32,177 nucleotides of DNA from JBCDLI01 sp038745535 (GCA_038745535.1 JBCDLI010000025.1:1-32177), one strand, 5' to 3'. Shown: positions 25,326 to 32,177, counted from the first letter of the stretch. The notes: generated by a model from the sequence alone, not told the origin. Translations and numbers: made by a program.

Positions 25326-25815
25326 AACCCGATTGTTTCCGAACTCACAAGCTCAAAGCTCAATACCGGAAAAAATGAGGTTCTGGCGGGGCTTGTCTGC
25401 AATCACTGCAGCGGCACTCGTTGTTGTCGCAACGCTGTTGGCAGTTAATTTGCAAAATAATGATGATGCCATCCGCGATACGCAGCTTGTCGCTCAATTA
25501 ACGGGTACAGACACGGTTCTTCGGGTGATGGCATCCTACAATCCCGGTGAGCAAACTGTCCGCGTGAATAGGACGGGCGGCGTGCCCCGAGATGGCCGCT
25601 CTCTGCAGCTCTGGCTTATCGCCGGAGACAATCCGCCGGTTTCACTTGGCCTTCTGCCGGACGCCTCATCTGGTGAGCTTACTGTCCCCGAAACAGCGCT
25701 CGAACGCCTCGCATCGGATGCTGTTTTGGCCATCAGTGATGAACCCTTCGGCGGCTCGCCGACGGGACAACCGACGGGTGCAGTGCTGGTGACCGGCTCA
25801 CTGACCGAAATCTAG
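25300..25815 (+). pseudogene. Anti-sigma factor, membrane and RskA periplasmic part (out of frame)
   Basis: Continuation of the anti-sigma factor in the +1 frame, 171 codons. A linker (PRATFGAVETRLF) leads to one membrane helix (GLSAITAAALVVVATLLAVN) and an RskA C-terminal domain. The domain is recognised by VNRTGGVPRDGRSLQLWLIA, PPVSLGLLPD and EPFGGSPTGQPTGAVLVTG. Joined with the first 64 codons it would give about 235 residues, the normal family length. Separate translation could start at ATG 25375 just before the helix, but no good ribosome binding site is seen. It is a broken gene, a sequencing error, or a frameshift product. Confidence 0.72.
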
Positions 25816-25821
25816 TGCGTC

Positions 25822-25850
25822 TGAAACTTTTTTGTGTCCTGCGACGTATC
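25822..25850 (+). promoter_or_regulatory. Putative ECF-sigma promoter P1
   Basis: TGAAAC (25822-25827), 17 bases beginning with a run of six T, then CGTATC (25845-25850). The same layout recurs at 26063. The TGAAAC -35 and CGT-containing -10 are typical of ECF promoters. It starts 7 bp after the anti-sigma stop and 30 bp ahead of the microprotein ATG. Confidence 0.65.
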
Positions 25851-25879
25851 CTTTCCTGAAGTTCGGAAAGAGCATTGAT

Positions 25880-25963
25880 ATGTTTGTAAAAGATTTCACA
25901 GTCGTGACGGCAGCCTGCATAGTCGGTTTCGCTTTTGTGACCGTTCTCCTCCTCGGAGTTTAG
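25880..25963 (+). CDS. Membrane microprotein, 27 aa
   Basis: ATG at 25880 to TAG at 25961-25963 encodes MFVKDFTVVTAACIVGFAFV followed by TVLLLGV. Lys4 and Asp5 are followed by a hydrophobic helix of about 20 residues, so a single-pass inner-membrane peptide is predicted. GGAAAGAG at 25865-25872 is a plausible ribosome binding site seven bases before the ATG. Promoter P1 ends 29 bp upstream, implying a short leader. No family is recognised. Promoter, binding site and clean membrane helix together make a real gene more likely than chance, but translation is unproven. It could be a modulator of the sigma/anti-sigma pair or of a membrane stress response. Confidence 0.55.
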   Translation: MFVKDFTVVTAACIVGFAFVTVLLLGV

Positions 25964-26062
25964 AGCAAAATTTTCCCTGGAGGGTTGATGTGTTGATTGG
26001 CGGCCTGTCCGGACGCCAAAAGAACGGTTCAACCAGCGCTTAAGAAATAAATTCAGTTTATT

Positions 26063-26090
26063 TGAAACTTTTTGCCACCGGGCCCGTGTC
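26063..26090 (+). promoter_or_regulatory. Putative ECF-sigma promoter P2 for the fasciclin gene
   Basis: TGAAAC (26063-26068), 16 bases beginning with five T, then CGTGTC (26085-26090). It differs from P1 by one base in the -10 and one in spacer length. Transcription would start near 26097, about 40 bases before the fasciclin ATG at 26135. Confidence 0.68.
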
Positions 26091-26134
26091 TTCTTCTGAG
26101 CATGCATCAAAGCGTGCACGTAAGGAGGCCAAAA

Positions 26135-26683
26135 ATGGCAAAACTAAAAACAACATTGACCGCAGCAGCAATCGCATTGTCGACAACAGTCGCGATGGCA
26201 ACGAACCCCGAAGTCGGTGGCGCGGCTATGTTCGCTGACAAGACAATTGTCGAGAACGCAGTGAACTCGCCGGTCCACACAACACTGGTGGCAGCTGTTC
26301 AAGCAGCTGACCTTGTTGATACACTTAATTCGGAAGGCCCGTTTACGGTTTTCGCTCCCATCAACGAAGGCTTCGAAGAGTTGCCGGAGGGAACCGTCGA
26401 CACGCTTCTCATGCCCGAAAACAAGGACATGCTCACGAAGGTGCTCACAGCCCATGTAGTCGCTGGCAAACTGTCAGGTGCTGACATCATGGCGAACATT
26501 GAGTCCATGGGCGGCGCCTTCAACATGGAAACCGTAAGCGGCGATGCATTGACCGCCCGCGTCGAAGGCGGAAAGCTCTTCATCTTTGATGAGAGCGGCG
26601 GCGCAGCGGAAGTTACCACCGCTGACGTCAATCAATCCAACGGCGTGATCCACGTCGTCGATGACGTTCTTCTCCCGAAATAA
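26135..26683 (+). CDS. Secreted fasciclin-domain protein
   Basis: Single FAS1 domain protein of 182 residues. A signal peptide covers about residues 1-22 (LTAAAIALSTTVAMA, cut before TNPE). The FAS1 domain has TIVENAVNSPVHTTLVAAVQ, the H1 box GPFTVFAPINEGFEELP, VLTAHVVAGKLSG and the H2-like NGVIHVVDDVLLPK. FAS1 domains mediate adhesion or surface interactions. The ATG at 26135 is fixed by AAGGAGG at 26122-26128. It lies downstream of P2 and the sigma/anti-sigma pair, which I infer control it, as mycobacterial SigK-RskA controls the FAS1 proteins MPT70 and MPT83. Confidence 0.93.
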   Translation: MAKLKTTLTAAAIALSTTVAMATNPEVGGAAMFADKTIVENAVNSPVHTTLVAAVQAADLVDTLNSEGPFTVFAPINEGFEELPEGTVDTLLMPENKDMLTKVLTAHVVAGKLSGADIMANIESMGGAFNMETVSGDALTARVEGGKLFIFDESGGAAEVTTADVNQSNGVIHVVDDVLLPK

Positions 26684-26694
26684 GACAGATTGAA

Positions 26695-26727
26695 CGCCCG
26701 CAACGTCGCATTTCTGCGCGGAGCGGG
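26695..26727 (+). other. Stem-loop between the fasciclin and DUF4394 genes
   Basis: GCCCGC (26697-26702) pairs with GCGGGC (26722-26727), enclosing an inner CGCA/TGCG hairpin. No T run follows, so it is more likely an mRNA stability or partial attenuation element than a full terminator. It would let fasciclin message exceed DUF4394 message from P2. Confidence 0.4.
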
Positions 26728-26775
26728 CGGCCCTTCTGCGCAAACCTCATCCCGATATTACCTAAGGAACTCAAA

Positions 26776-27630
26776 ATGAAACGCATCGCGTTTATAACAG
26801 CCATTGCAGCATTATCGTCATCGGCAGCCTTTGCTGACCACCATGCCAACACCACCGGATACGCCCTCAGCGCAGACGGAACCACATTATTGATCATGGA
26901 CAGCTTAGCCGCTGCCGACGACGTGAAGTCCGTTGAATTGTCCTCCAGTGTTCGATCAATCGCTTGGCGCCCGGTCACTGGCGAGTTGCTCGGCTACGCT
27001 GATGGAAGCATCGTAGTGATAAACCCTGAAACCGGTGAAGCCACCGACCAGAGCGCTTCGTTTGCAGACGATGCTTCGATTGCAAGCGACGCGGTCGTTG
27101 CTTTTGACTTCAACAACGCCATCGACGCCGTTCGCGCCGTCTCATCCACCGGTGACAACCTCGTCTACTTCCCAATCGGCTTTGGCGACAATGATGAACG
27201 GGCAAACTCCGTTCGCCGCTTCACTGACGCCTTTTACGCAGAAGGCGACCCGTCAGAAGGTGCTGAGCCGCTGATTTTTGCCAACGCCTACACGAACGCA
27301 ATCAATGGCGGAACGGCTGAAAGCACCTTTCAGTACGCACTTGATGCACGGGCGAACGCTCTCGTCAGTCTTGCAAACAACGCAGGCACATTGGAGACCG
27401 TTGCGCTGGTGACGATTGATGGTGAGCCTGCCTATATTTTGCCGGTTGGTGGCTTTGATATTGTTTCACCTGAGGAAGGCACAGACGAAGCCTACGCCGT
27501 GCTTCAAATCGACGGAGAAGAGACAGCGGGTCTCTACACAATCGATCTTGAAACCGGTGCTGCATCTTTGTTGGCCGATCTTGGGACAGCAGACATCGGA
27601 GGTTTCGCAACGTCGAAAAGCGCCATGTAG
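26776..27630 (+). CDS. Secreted DUF4394 domain protein
   Basis: A 284-residue exported protein. The signal peptide is about residues 1-20 (ITAIAALSSSAAFA, cut before DHHAN). The mature part matches DUF4394, a beta-propeller-like fold of unknown function: TGYALSADGTTLLIMDS, VRSIAWRPVTGELLGYADG, AVAFDFN-type strands and ALDARANALVSLANNAGTLETV. It is strongly acidic. It sits 92 bp after the fasciclin gene in the same direction with no second ECF motif, so co-transcription from P2 is likely. CTAAGGAACTC precedes the ATG. Confidence 0.85.
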   Translation: MKRIAFITAIAALSSSAAFADHHANTTGYALSADGTTLLIMDSLAAADDVKSVELSSSVRSIAWRPVTGELLGYADGSIVVINPETGEATDQSASFADDASIASDAVVAFDFNNAIDAVRAVSSTGDNLVYFPIGFGDNDERANSVRRFTDAFYAEGDPSEGAEPLIFANAYTNAINGGTAESTFQYALDARANALVSLANNAGTLETVALVTIDGEPAYILPVGGFDIVSPEEGTDEAYAVLQIDGEETAGLYTIDLETGAASLLADLGTADIGGFATSKSAM

Positions 27631-27690
27631 GTCGCCTGCATAGTCCCTTTCATCCGCTTAGGTAACCCACTCGCGGGTGGAAATCGGGAG

Positions 27691-27717
27691 CCTCGCACGC
27701 GTTAACCGCGTGCGGGG
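27691..27717 (+). terminator. Rho-independent-type terminator after the DUF4394 gene
   Basis: CCTCGCACGCG (27691-27701) pairs with CGCGTGCGGGG (27707-27717) over 11 bp, with one G-U pair and the five-base loop TTAAC, followed by TTTCGCAATTTT. It closes the sigma-factor gene cluster. Confidence 0.75.
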
Positions 27718-27759
27718 TTTCGCAATTTTGAAACAACTTACCAAACTGAAGCCATCGCC

Positions 27760-28170
27760 ATGCAGTCCCGCACCGAGGTCACCGTTTTTCGCAGTATCGT
27801 GGCCGTGCTGGCACTGATACCGATTAGCGCGGGAGCCGCAGGTGTCTTTTACGGCCTCTCGTTTCCTGGATTTGACGTGGTGTCGCAAAATGCGAACGCA
27901 TCCAGTCACTTCCGGTTTCTATCGGGAATTTTCTTGGCAATCGGCGTAGCCTACTGGACAGTTGCGCTTGCAATGGGGGATTGGCTACGACGCTTCCAGC
28001 TTCTGGCCGTGTTGACGGTGGTAGGCGGACTTGCCCGCGGCTTGTCAATTTTTGCCGATGGCACCCCTTCCACGGGTCACCAGATGGGATTGTTTATGGA
28101 ATTAGGAGTAGCTCCATTACTCCTGTTTCGGAGCACGCGCTTGCATTTCCAACAGATTAAAAACCTCTGA
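27760..28170 (+). CDS. DUF4345 family membrane protein
   Basis: A 136-residue protein with four predicted membrane helices: about residues 9-30, 50-71, 80-97 and 106-123. The pattern SGIFLAIGVAYWTVA and VGGLARGLS (with the preceding LLAVLTVV) fits DUF4345. The function is not known. The ATG at 27760 follows the first plausible leader; the ribosome binding site is weak (CTGAAG). It lies after the terminator at 27691-27717, so it is probably independent of the sigma cluster. Confidence 0.8.
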   Translation: MQSRTEVTVFRSIVAVLALIPISAGAAGVFYGLSFPGFDVVSQNANASSHFRFLSGIFLAIGVAYWTVALAMGDWLRRFQLLAVLTVVGGLARGLSIFADGTPSTGHQMGLFMELGVAPLLLFRSTRLHFQQIKNL

Positions 28171-28277
28171 CAATAAGAACGCGCCTTCTGTCGGGAGAAT
28201 GCACCGGCGCTGTGTGCTTGCTATCAAGAGAGGGTATGCAGAAACATTTTTCATTTTGGTAGGTCTAATGTACCCCC

Positions 28278-29459
28278 TCACTCCACGGCCCTTTGAACTG
28301 CCCGATAAAACTCAATCTGCCGGTCATATTCGCCGTGTTCGATGCCGCGGCTGGTTTGCCAATTGCTGTTGGTTGCGATGATGAGATTACGTTCAAAATC
28401 GACCAGCATGCCCTGACCAAAGATGCCGTTCGCCATCGGCGTTTCGTCACCGGGCAGCGTCCACCATTGATAGCCGTAACCGCGGTCGCGGTCGGTTTCG
28501 CCGACAAGATTGGACGTCGCGGTTTCGATCCATCCGTCGGGCAGAACTTCGCTCCCACCCGCGACGCCGCCTTCCAGCATGAACTGGCCAAAGCGCGCCA
28601 AGTCCCGCGTTGCCATTTGAATGCAACAACCGCTTAGTTCTTCATCGGTGCTGCCGAGCAACCACGTCGCCTTTTGCTCCATGCCAAAGGGCACCCAGAT
28701 TTTTTCAGACAGATAGTCCGCGAGCGGCTGGCCCACGGCCTCCGCCACGAGAATGCCAACCAGATTGGTCTCGCCGGTGGAGTAATTGTAAACCTCGCCC
28801 GGCGGGTGCGCGCGCGGCAGGCGCTTGAGGTAGGTGACGATGCTCGCCTCGCCCTCTTCGGGTTCGGCATTGATGAAATTGGCCACGTCGGACGCTGGGT
28901 CACTGTAGTTCTCGTTCCACGCGACGCCCGATGTCATCGTCAGCAATTGCTCGATTGTCACCTCGTCATAGGCGGACCCGCGCAGGCCCGGCACATAGGT
29001 GGAAACCGTGTCGTTGAGGCTTCCAATGTGCCCATCCCGGATCGCCGCGCCGACAAGCGTGGACGTGAACGACTTCGCGACCGAAAAGCTGGTCCACCGA
29101 CCTTCGCGGGTGAATTCGAGGCCGTAGCGCTCCAGCAGCACCTCACCATTGTGAAGAACGATCACCGCGGCGGTGTTATTGGCCTCCATGAATGCGTCGA
29201 TATCCACATCGAGGTCCAGCGGCTCGCCGATGGGTAGGTCGCGCACATTATCGCCGTTCGGGATATCGCGGGAACTCACAATGAATGTCAGCTTATCGCC
29301 CATGCGAAAGCCCGCCGAGCGTTCCGCTTGCGTCCAAAACAAAACGTCATTGGCCGTCGGCAGGTTCGAGAGCAGACGCCGCCAGTCCGGCCCGATCCAA
29401 GCCCACACGGCAATGCCCGCGAGCATGACCACGACGATGATTTTGGCGAGGAGTTTCAT
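28278..29459 (-). CDS. Serine hydrolase of the class C beta-lactamase family (NylB-like)
   Basis: A 393-residue protein with an N-terminal membrane anchor or uncleaved signal (residues 3-22), so the catalytic domain is periplasmic. The nucleophile motif is SVAK (Ser126, Lys129) in WTSFSVAKSFTS. The second motif, around Tyr224-Tyr226, is in GEVYNYSTGETN. YDEVTIEQLLTMTSGVAWNE and GYGYQWWTLPG resemble 6-aminohexanoate-dimer hydrolase (NylB) and related esterases rather than true AmpC. The start at 29459 has GAAGG upstream; the frame is open to 29495. It is divergent from the toxin-antitoxin pair. Confidence 0.88.
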   Translation of the reverse strand: MKLLAKIIVVVMLAGIAVWAWIGPDWRRLLSNLPTANDVLFWTQAERSAGFRMGDKLTFIVSSRDIPNGDNVRDLPIGEPLDLDVDIDAFMEANNTAAVIVLHNGEVLLERYGLEFTREGRWTSFSVAKSFTSTLVGAAIRDGHIGSLNDTVSTYVPGLRGSAYDEVTIEQLLTMTSGVAWNENYSDPASDVANFINAEPEEGEASIVTYLKRLPRAHPPGEVYNYSTGETNLVGILVAEAVGQPLADYLSEKIWVPFGMEQKATWLLGSTDEELSGCCIQMATRDLARFGQFMLEGGVAGGSEVLPDGWIETATSNLVGETDRDRGYGYQWWTLPGDETPMANGIFGQGMLVDFERNLIIATNSNWQTSRGIEHGEYDRQIEFYRAVQRAVE

Positions 29460-29495
29460 AGGCGGGCCTTCAGTTACTTCGAGAGCGAGGGGCAA

Positions 29496-29524
29496 TTGGC
29501 AAAATTATTTGAGCGCGGTTATAT
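29496..29524 (+). promoter_or_regulatory. Sigma-70-type promoter of the toxin-antitoxin operon
   Basis: TTGGCA (29496-29501), a 17-base spacer and TTATAT (29519-29524), 38 bp before the antitoxin ATG. This is the closest match to the housekeeping consensus I saw in the window. Confidence 0.65.
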
Positions 29525-29562
29525 GGACATGAGCGCAAGTGCATCGCCGAGGATCGAAAATT

Positions 29563-29805
29563 ATGAAACATGCGTCCATTATTGTCCGAGCCCTTTGGGA
29601 TGAGGAAGCCAAGGTCTGGGTCGCATCGACGAGAGACATTGATGGGCTATCGGTCGAAGCCGAAACGCTGGAAGCGCTCGAGACCAGAGTAATCGACGCG
29701 ATCACTGACCTCATGGAACTCAACGGCTCCCCGTTCGACACTCCTGAAATCCCGATCCATGTGATGGCGGAACGCCTTTCGAGAATTCCAAATCCAGCCG
29801 GCTAA
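29563..29805 (+). CDS. DUF1902/HicB-like antitoxin
   Basis: Eighty residues. KHASIIVRALWDEEAKVWVA, followed by STRDIDGLSVEAETLEALETRV, is the partial RNase H fold of HicB/DUF1902 antitoxins. Helices with a proline-containing end follow (IPIHVMAERLSRIPNPAG); there is no clear separate DNA-binding domain at the C-terminus. The ATG at 29563 is preferred to the TTG/GTG-type openings further up. The toxin gene starts 5 bp after the stop. The antitoxin-first order is reversed compared with classical hicAB. Confidence 0.85.
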   Translation: MKHASIIVRALWDEEAKVWVASTRDIDGLSVEAETLEALETRVIDAITDLMELNGSPFDTPEIPIHVMAERLSRIPNPAG

Positions 29806-29810
29806 CTCCT

Positions 29811-30005
29811 GTGGCGAGCTATCTCCGCGAGCTCAAGAAGCTGCTGACGACCGCCGGATGCACGTTTCATCGTCAGGGTCGAGGCGACCATGAGATTTGG
29901 TTCAGTCCGATAACGAACCGGTACTTCACGGTCGATCAGGGAACTAAATCGCGTCACACCGCGAACGAGACATTGAAGCAAGCAGGATTGCCAAAACAGT
30001 TCTGA
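29811..30005 (+). CDS. hicA: HicA family mRNA interferase toxin
   Basis: Sixty-four residues with the dsRBD-like HicA fold. TTAGCTFHRQGRGDHEIWFSP contains the catalytic histidine (His27), followed by a beta strand (YFTVDQGTKSRHTANETL) and KQAGL. HicA toxins cleave mRNA and tmRNA and are held inactive by HicB-type partners. The start is GTG at 29811, directly after the antitoxin stop, so translation depends on the antitoxin ORF. Active-site residues appear intact. Confidence 0.87.
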   Translation: MASYLRELKKLLTTAGCTFHRQGRGDHEIWFSPITNRYFTVDQGTKSRHTANETLKQAGLPKQF

Positions 30006-30013
30006 ATGCATAA

Positions 30014-30036
30014 ACCCCCGCGCAAAGTACGGGGGT
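30014..30036. terminator. Bidirectional stem-loop between hicA and fadE
   Basis: ACCCCCG (30014-30020) pairs with CGGGGGT (30030-30036), with a nine-base loop. It sits between the convergent stops of hicA and the acyl-CoA dehydrogenase. T runs are weak on both sides. Confidence 0.6.
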
Positions 30037-30053
30037 ATTGCTATAGCTATCGC

Positions 30054-32177
30054 CTACTCCGCCGCGATGACGAGCGCAGGCTTCTCTTCGATCTTGGCGT
30101 AGTTCGGCTTCACCTCGTCCGGGTGGAAGTGATCGACAGCGATCACGCGGCCAACCAGTTCTTCCAGCTCGCGCAGGGCTGCCACTTCTTCACCGGTTAG
30201 GACACCGGCCTTCTGTGCATCCACCAGCCAGTTGAGACCGTGATAGCGGCGCACCTTGCCGGCGCGGATGGCCTTTTCCAGTTTCTTCTCAATCGGCTCA
30301 GCGGCTAATACCTTCTCAAGCGTGTATTCCAGCACACCGGTTGCGTCGGTCGGATCTTTCGACACGTAGATGTCCCGCGTCAGGCGATCACGATAGGCGC
30401 CCGGCTGCAGTGCCTGACCCACAATTTTCTTACCAAGCTTGTCAGACGCTGGAACGCGCCGCAGACCAGCCGGGAACACCAGCACGCGCAGCAGCGCGCG
30501 AACAGGCGCAATCGGGAAATTCATGACGACGCCATGCAGCGCGCGCTCGAACCGATAGAGCGCATTTTCCACGCAGTAGCGCAGCGTGTCACGGTCTTCG
30601 GCCAAGCGGCCGTCGTCTTCAAAACGTTTGATCATGGCCGAGATCAGGTAGATCTCGCTCAGCGCGTCGGCCAAACGACCGGAGATGCGCTGCTTCCGCT
30701 TCAAGTCACCGCCGAGTAGGCTCACCGTCAGATCGGCCACGAGCGCGAAGTTGCGGCTGGCTCGCGCCAACTGGCTGTAGTGATCTGTCAGGTCGCCCGT
30801 CTGATCAGGCACCTTGGTGAAGACACCGCGCGTGACATTGTTGAAGAATGCGCCCGCCATGTTGGAGAACACGAACGATACGTGCCCGCGAAACGCTTTG
30901 TCGAACTGCATCAAGCCTGCGTAGCGGTTCTTGTTTTCTGCCGCGCCAATCTCAGCAAGGAGATATGGATGGCAGCGAAGAGACCCCTGCGCGAAGGTGA
31001 TGAGCGTTCGCGTGAGGATGTTTGCACCTTCCACCGTGATACCGACCGGTATCATTTGGTAAGCGCCCTGTAGATAGTTGGATGGCCCGTCACAGATCGC
31101 GCGACCGCCATGGATATCCATCGCATCGTTAACCGAGCGGCGCATAAACTCCGTCGACTGGTATTTCAAGATTGCCGATACCACAGCAGGCTTTTCGCCC
31201 GCTGCGACCATAGAGGCTGTCATCGCGCGGCCAGCTTCGGAGATGTAGGCCGCTTCAACGAGGCGCGCGAGCGGCTCTTCAATGCCTTCCATTTTGCCAA
31301 TTGGCATGCCGAATTGCTTGCGGATGCGGGCATAGGCCGTCGTGTGGCGCAGCATCGCCTTTGTGCCAGCCGTGCTAGACGCAGGCAGCGAAATTGCACG
31401 GCCAACGGACAGGCAGTTCATCAGCATGCGCCAACCCTGGCCCACGCGCTCCTGTCCGCCGATCACCCACTCCATGGGAATGAAAACATCCGTGCCCCAG
31501 TTCGGACCGTTCGGAAACGCCGAGCCGCTTGGCAAATGGCGACGGCCAATGTTCACGCCGTCATGGGTCGTCGGGATCATCGCAAGTGTAATGCCGATGT
31601 CTTCTTTCTCGCCAATCAGACCCTCGGGGTCAAACAGACGGAATGCGAGGCCCAAAAGCGTCGCCTTTGGAGAAAGCGTGATATAGCGCTTGTCCCACGT
31701 GACGCGAATACCAAGCACTTCTTTGCCCTCGTGCATGCCTTTGGCCACATAGCCGATATCGCGCATCGTCGCCGCGTCAGAGCCGGAGGTCGGGCCCGTT
31801 AGCGCGAAGCAAGGCACTTCTTTGCCTTTTGCGAGGCGCGGGAGATAATACTCTTTCTGCGCGTCCGTGCCGTAATGCTCAAGAAGTTCGCCGGGGCCGA
31901 GTGAATTCGGCACCATAACAACGGTCGACACATCGGGGCAGCGCGATGAAATCTTGCCGCAAACCATCGACTGTGCCTGCGCGCTGAAACCAAGCCCGCC
32001 GTTTTCTTTAGAGATCAGCATGCCGAAAAAACCATTGTCGGCGATGAATTTCCAGATGTGATCCGGCACGTCCTTGTGCTCGTGACGGATCGCCCAATCG
32101 TCCATCATCTCACACAGCTCTTCGGTCGGCCCGTCGAGGAAGGCCTGCTCTTCTTCTGTCAGCTCAATCGGGCGGAT
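30054..32177 (-). CDS. fadE: Acyl-CoA dehydrogenase with DUF1974 domain, FadE type (5' end outside window)
   Basis: First oxidation step of fatty acid beta-oxidation, an FAD enzyme. The frame is open to the window edge, giving 707 codons; E. coli FadE has 814 residues, so the N-terminus is missing. The dehydrogenase part includes FALTGPTSGSDAATM, AYARIRKQFGMPIGKMEGIEEPLARL and DIHGGRAICDGPSNYLQGAY, then VEGANILTRTLI. The C-terminal third is the DUF1974 extension specific to FadE. An internal ATG at 32108 is not the start, since coding sequence continues upstream (ELTEEEQAFLDGPTEELCEM). It converges on the hicA gene. Confidence 0.93.
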   Translation of the reverse strand: MRPIELTEEEQAFLDGPTEELCEMMDDWAIRHEHKDVPDHIWKFIADNGFFGMLISKENGGLGFSAQAQSMVCGKISSRCPDVSTVVMVPNSLGPGELLEHYGTDAQKEYYLPRLAKGKEVPCFALTGPTSGSDAATMRDIGYVAKGMHEGKEVLGIRVTWDKRYITLSPKATLLGLAFRLFDPEGLIGEKEDIGITLAMIPTTHDGVNIGRRHLPSGSAFPNGPNWGTDVFIPMEWVIGGQERVGQGWRMLMNCLSVGRAISLPASSTAGTKAMLRHTTAYARIRKQFGMPIGKMEGIEEPLARLVEAAYISEAGRAMTASMVAAGEKPAVVSAILKYQSTEFMRRSVNDAMDIHGGRAICDGPSNYLQGAYQMIPVGITVEGANILTRTLITFAQGSLRCHPYLLAEIGAAENKNRYAGLMQFDKAFRGHVSFVFSNMAGAFFNNVTRGVFTKVPDQTGDLTDHYSQLARASRNFALVADLTVSLLGGDLKRKQRISGRLADALSEIYLISAMIKRFEDDGRLAEDRDTLRYCVENALYRFERALHGVVMNFPIAPVRALLRVLVFPAGLRRVPASDKLGKKIVGQALQPGAYRDRLTRDIYVSKDPTDATGVLEYTLEKVLAAEPIEKKLEKAIRAGKVRRYHGLNWLVDAQKAGVLTGEEVAALRELEELVGRVIAVDHFHPDEVKPNYAKIEEKPALVIAAE

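Noticed and set aside
25993..26043. Seventeen-codon ORF starting GTG after GGAGGG
   Set aside because: Very short, polar, no recognisable feature, and it lies just before promoter P2; the binding site alone is not enough support.
27731..27762. TGAAAC ahead of the DUF4345 gene as a third ECF promoter
   Set aside because: No CGTRTC block at 16-17 bases (CCATCG instead) and no T run after TGAAAC.
28199..28381. Sixty-codon plus-strand ORF after the DUF4345 gene
   Set aside because: More than half lies antisense within the serine hydrolase gene and the protein looks random.

Overview
The window reads as ordinary chromosome of an alphaproteobacterium, most likely order Hyphomicrobiales (Rhizobiales). 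The evidence is gene order plus family content. One block runs murA - DUF2948 - hisD - UPF0262 - infA - maf - yacG. It faces a second block: secA (divergent), parvulin isomerase - argJ - GNAT - mutT, then comF - grxC - nitrilase - DUF1178. Both orders are typical of that group. Genus cannot be set from sequence alone. No phage, insertion sequence or CRISPR array was seen, and gene density is high on both strands.

Layout. 1-4.8 kb: a partial SDR oxidoreductase, a small membrane protein, gluQ (tRNA-Asp modification), an AlkA-type glycosylase, an HNH nuclease, and an exoD-dsbB pair. 4.9-5.13 kb: tRNA-Leu(CAA), followed directly by a cluster of four hairpins with a repeated linker. 5.2-9.5 kb: an acyl-CoA synthetase converging on a flippase plus CelD-type acetyltransferase operon, probably for surface polysaccharide. 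9.6-19.1 kb: secA and the long plus-strand housekeeping run, interrupted by an orphan Flp pilin and its small membrane neighbour. 19.1-24.3 kb: the murA-to-yacG minus-strand run, with a 58-aa basic protein upstream of murA. 24.4 kb: tRNA-Thr(GGT).

The most interesting part is 24.57-27.72 kb. It encodes an ECF sigma factor, an RskA-type anti-sigma factor, a 27-residue membrane microprotein that ORF length cut-offs would miss, a secreted fasciclin-domain protein and a secreted DUF4394 protein. The microprotein and the fasciclin gene are each preceded by the same promoter-like motif, TGAAAC-N16/17-CGTRTC, which I infer is the site read by the local sigma factor. The arrangement parallels mycobacterial SigK-RskA control of the fasciclin proteins MPT70/MPT83. 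Here the anti-sigma gene is broken by what looks like one extra base near 25299, splitting the cytoplasmic sigma-binding half from the membrane/periplasmic half. If real, the sigma factor may be deregulated.

27.7-32.2 kb: a DUF4345 membrane protein, a NylB-like serine hydrolase, a HicB/HicA-type toxin-antitoxin pair with a clear sigma-70 promoter, and the 3' part of a FadE-type acyl-CoA dehydrogenase running off the window end.
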